Source: EW11 sp035765635 (lineage in GTDB: Bacteria; Verrucomicrobiota; Verrucomicrobiia; Opitutales; Opitutaceae). Taken from it: a stretch of DNA of 64,000 bases. Shown in pieces: positions 63,456 to 64,000 of this stretch. Numbering within the stretch: position 1 is the stretch's first letter; each line of letters starts with the position of its first letter. The position numbers and the translations under genes were made by a program. The DNA lies in assembly GCA_035765635.1 (NCBI GenBank), contig DASTWZ010000007.1:62001-126000 (forward strand). Direction: 5' to 3'. The notes under the pieces are model-generated. The model made no database searches. It saw only the letters and a program-made list of their open reading frames with translations, and was not told the DNA's origin.

Positions 63456-64000
63456 ATGGCTGATCTCATCGTCAATGGCGGTAAGCCGCTCTCCGGGACG
63501 ATCGTCCCGTCCGGCAACAAAAACTCCGCGCTTCCCATCGTCTGCGCCACGTTGCTGACCAACGAACCGGTCACGATCAACAACGTCCCCGCCATCACCG
63601 ATCTCGACAAGATTGTCGCGTTCATGAGGCAGCAGGGCTCGAAGATCGAGTGGGACAAAGCCGCCGGCGTCATGCACGTCGACCACTCGACGTTTCGCAA
63701 CGAGCTCACCGACGATCAACTGCCGCAGGACATGCGATCGACCGTCCTGCTCTACCCCGGTTTGTTGCATCGCCTGAAGCGCATCGAAATCCGGGCCGAC
63801 GCGAAGGGCTGTTCCCTCGGCATTCGGGAAATTGATCCTCATCTGGAGATTTTCGCCAAGCTCGGCGCGGTCATCGACACCGGCGAACCGCTCGTGATCG
63901 CGTTGCCCAAGGGTTTCGAAGGCAATCGTCACTGGTGCGACTACATGTCCGTGACGGTGACGGAAAATTTCCTAATGGCGGCCTCGCTGGCCAGCGGCAC
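63456..64000 (+). CDS. murA: UDP-N-acetylglucosamine 1-carboxyvinyltransferase MurA (partial)
   Basis: First committed step of peptidoglycan synthesis: transfer of enolpyruvate from PEP to UDP-GlcNAc. The gene runs off the right edge, leaving 181 codons. VNGGKPLSGTIVPSGNKNSALPIVCATLLTNEPVTINNVPAITD is the normal MurA start with the catalytic Lys (K22). The fosfomycin-reactive cysteine is C119 in AKGCSLGIREIDPHLEIF, followed by VTVTENFLMAASLASGT. The stretch MRSTVLLYPGLLHRLKRIEI differs from the usual MRASILVLGPLLARFG, so it is a divergent member. The start ATG 63456 is supported by the family N-terminus. Confidence 0.93.
   Translation, partial: MADLIVNGGKPLSGTIVPSGNKNSALPIVCATLLTNEPVTINNVPAITDLDKIVAFMRQQGSKIEWDKAAGVMHVDHSTFRNELTDDQLPQDMRSTVLLYPGLLHRLKRIEIRADAKGCSLGIREIDPHLEIFAKLGAVIDTGEPLVIALPKGFEGNRHWCDYMSVTVTENFLMAASLASG

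Overview
The window is a bacterial chromosome segment dominated by the core translation and transcription gene cluster. It is followed by a mixed accessory region with signs of the Verrucomicrobia, most likely an Opitutaceae relative. The basis for that placement is gene content and style, not a search: a Gram-negative envelope (TonB-dependent receptor, RND pump, AsmA-like DUF748 protein, ExbB/ExbD), a tRNA-Thr-tuf-tRNA-Trp-secE order of the kind found in the PVC group, a large receptor with a 'VVLSPFTVDA' start to its mature part, and many palindromic intergenic repeats.

Positions 1-16378 (all minus strand) hold one long run read from right to left: rpsL-rpsG-fusA-rpsJ-rplCDWB-rpsS-rplV-rpsC-rplP-rpmC-rpsQ-rplNXE-rpsN-rpsH-rplFR-rpsE-rplO-secY-(adk-like)-map-rpsM-rpsK. 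Genes rpmD, infA and rpmJ are missing from their usual places. The adenylate kinase position holds a degenerate protein without the P-loop lysine. Several gaps carry strong hairpins, and one carries a dispersed repeat.

Positions 17191-29985 (minus) hold tRNA-Thr, tuf, tRNA-Trp, secE, nusG, rplKAJL and rpoBC, with an attenuator-like hairpin between rplL and rpoB and a clear terminator after rpoC. This puts the tuf, rpoBC, str, S10, spc and alpha clusters almost end to end.

Positions 30082-35108 (minus) hold an envelope operon: a secreted TPR protein, ExbB, an ExbD-like protein with Asn in place of the membrane Asp, and a TonB-like protein. A small membrane protein lies upstream. Positions 35226-42068 hold a NERD protein, SufE, a TatD-type hydrolase, TcdA, Hsp33, MsrA and an EttA-like ABC-F protein. 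These are separated by four copies of a nested inverted repeat built from CACGAA and CACGGA words.

Positions 42458-51852 (plus) hold an SPFH protein fused to an excisionase-type helix-turn-helix, a double zinc-ribbon membrane protein, a 1251-residue TonB-dependent receptor, a small secreted protein of unknown function and a TMTC-like membrane protein with TPRs. Positions 52149-56423 hold an RND efflux pair without an outer-membrane channel gene. The rest holds a DUF748 protein, a thioesterase, a YcxB-like protein, a dimeric dUTPase-like protein preceded by a 35-bp tandem repeat, an Arg/Gly-rich disordered protein and the start of murA.

No phage, CRISPR array, insertion sequence or rRNA gene was seen. 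The most unusual items are the adenylate kinase-like pseudoenzyme, the several families of palindromic repeats (one of which supplies the C-terminus of a protein), the ExbD variant, and the SPFH-HTH fusion with its zinc-ribbon partner.
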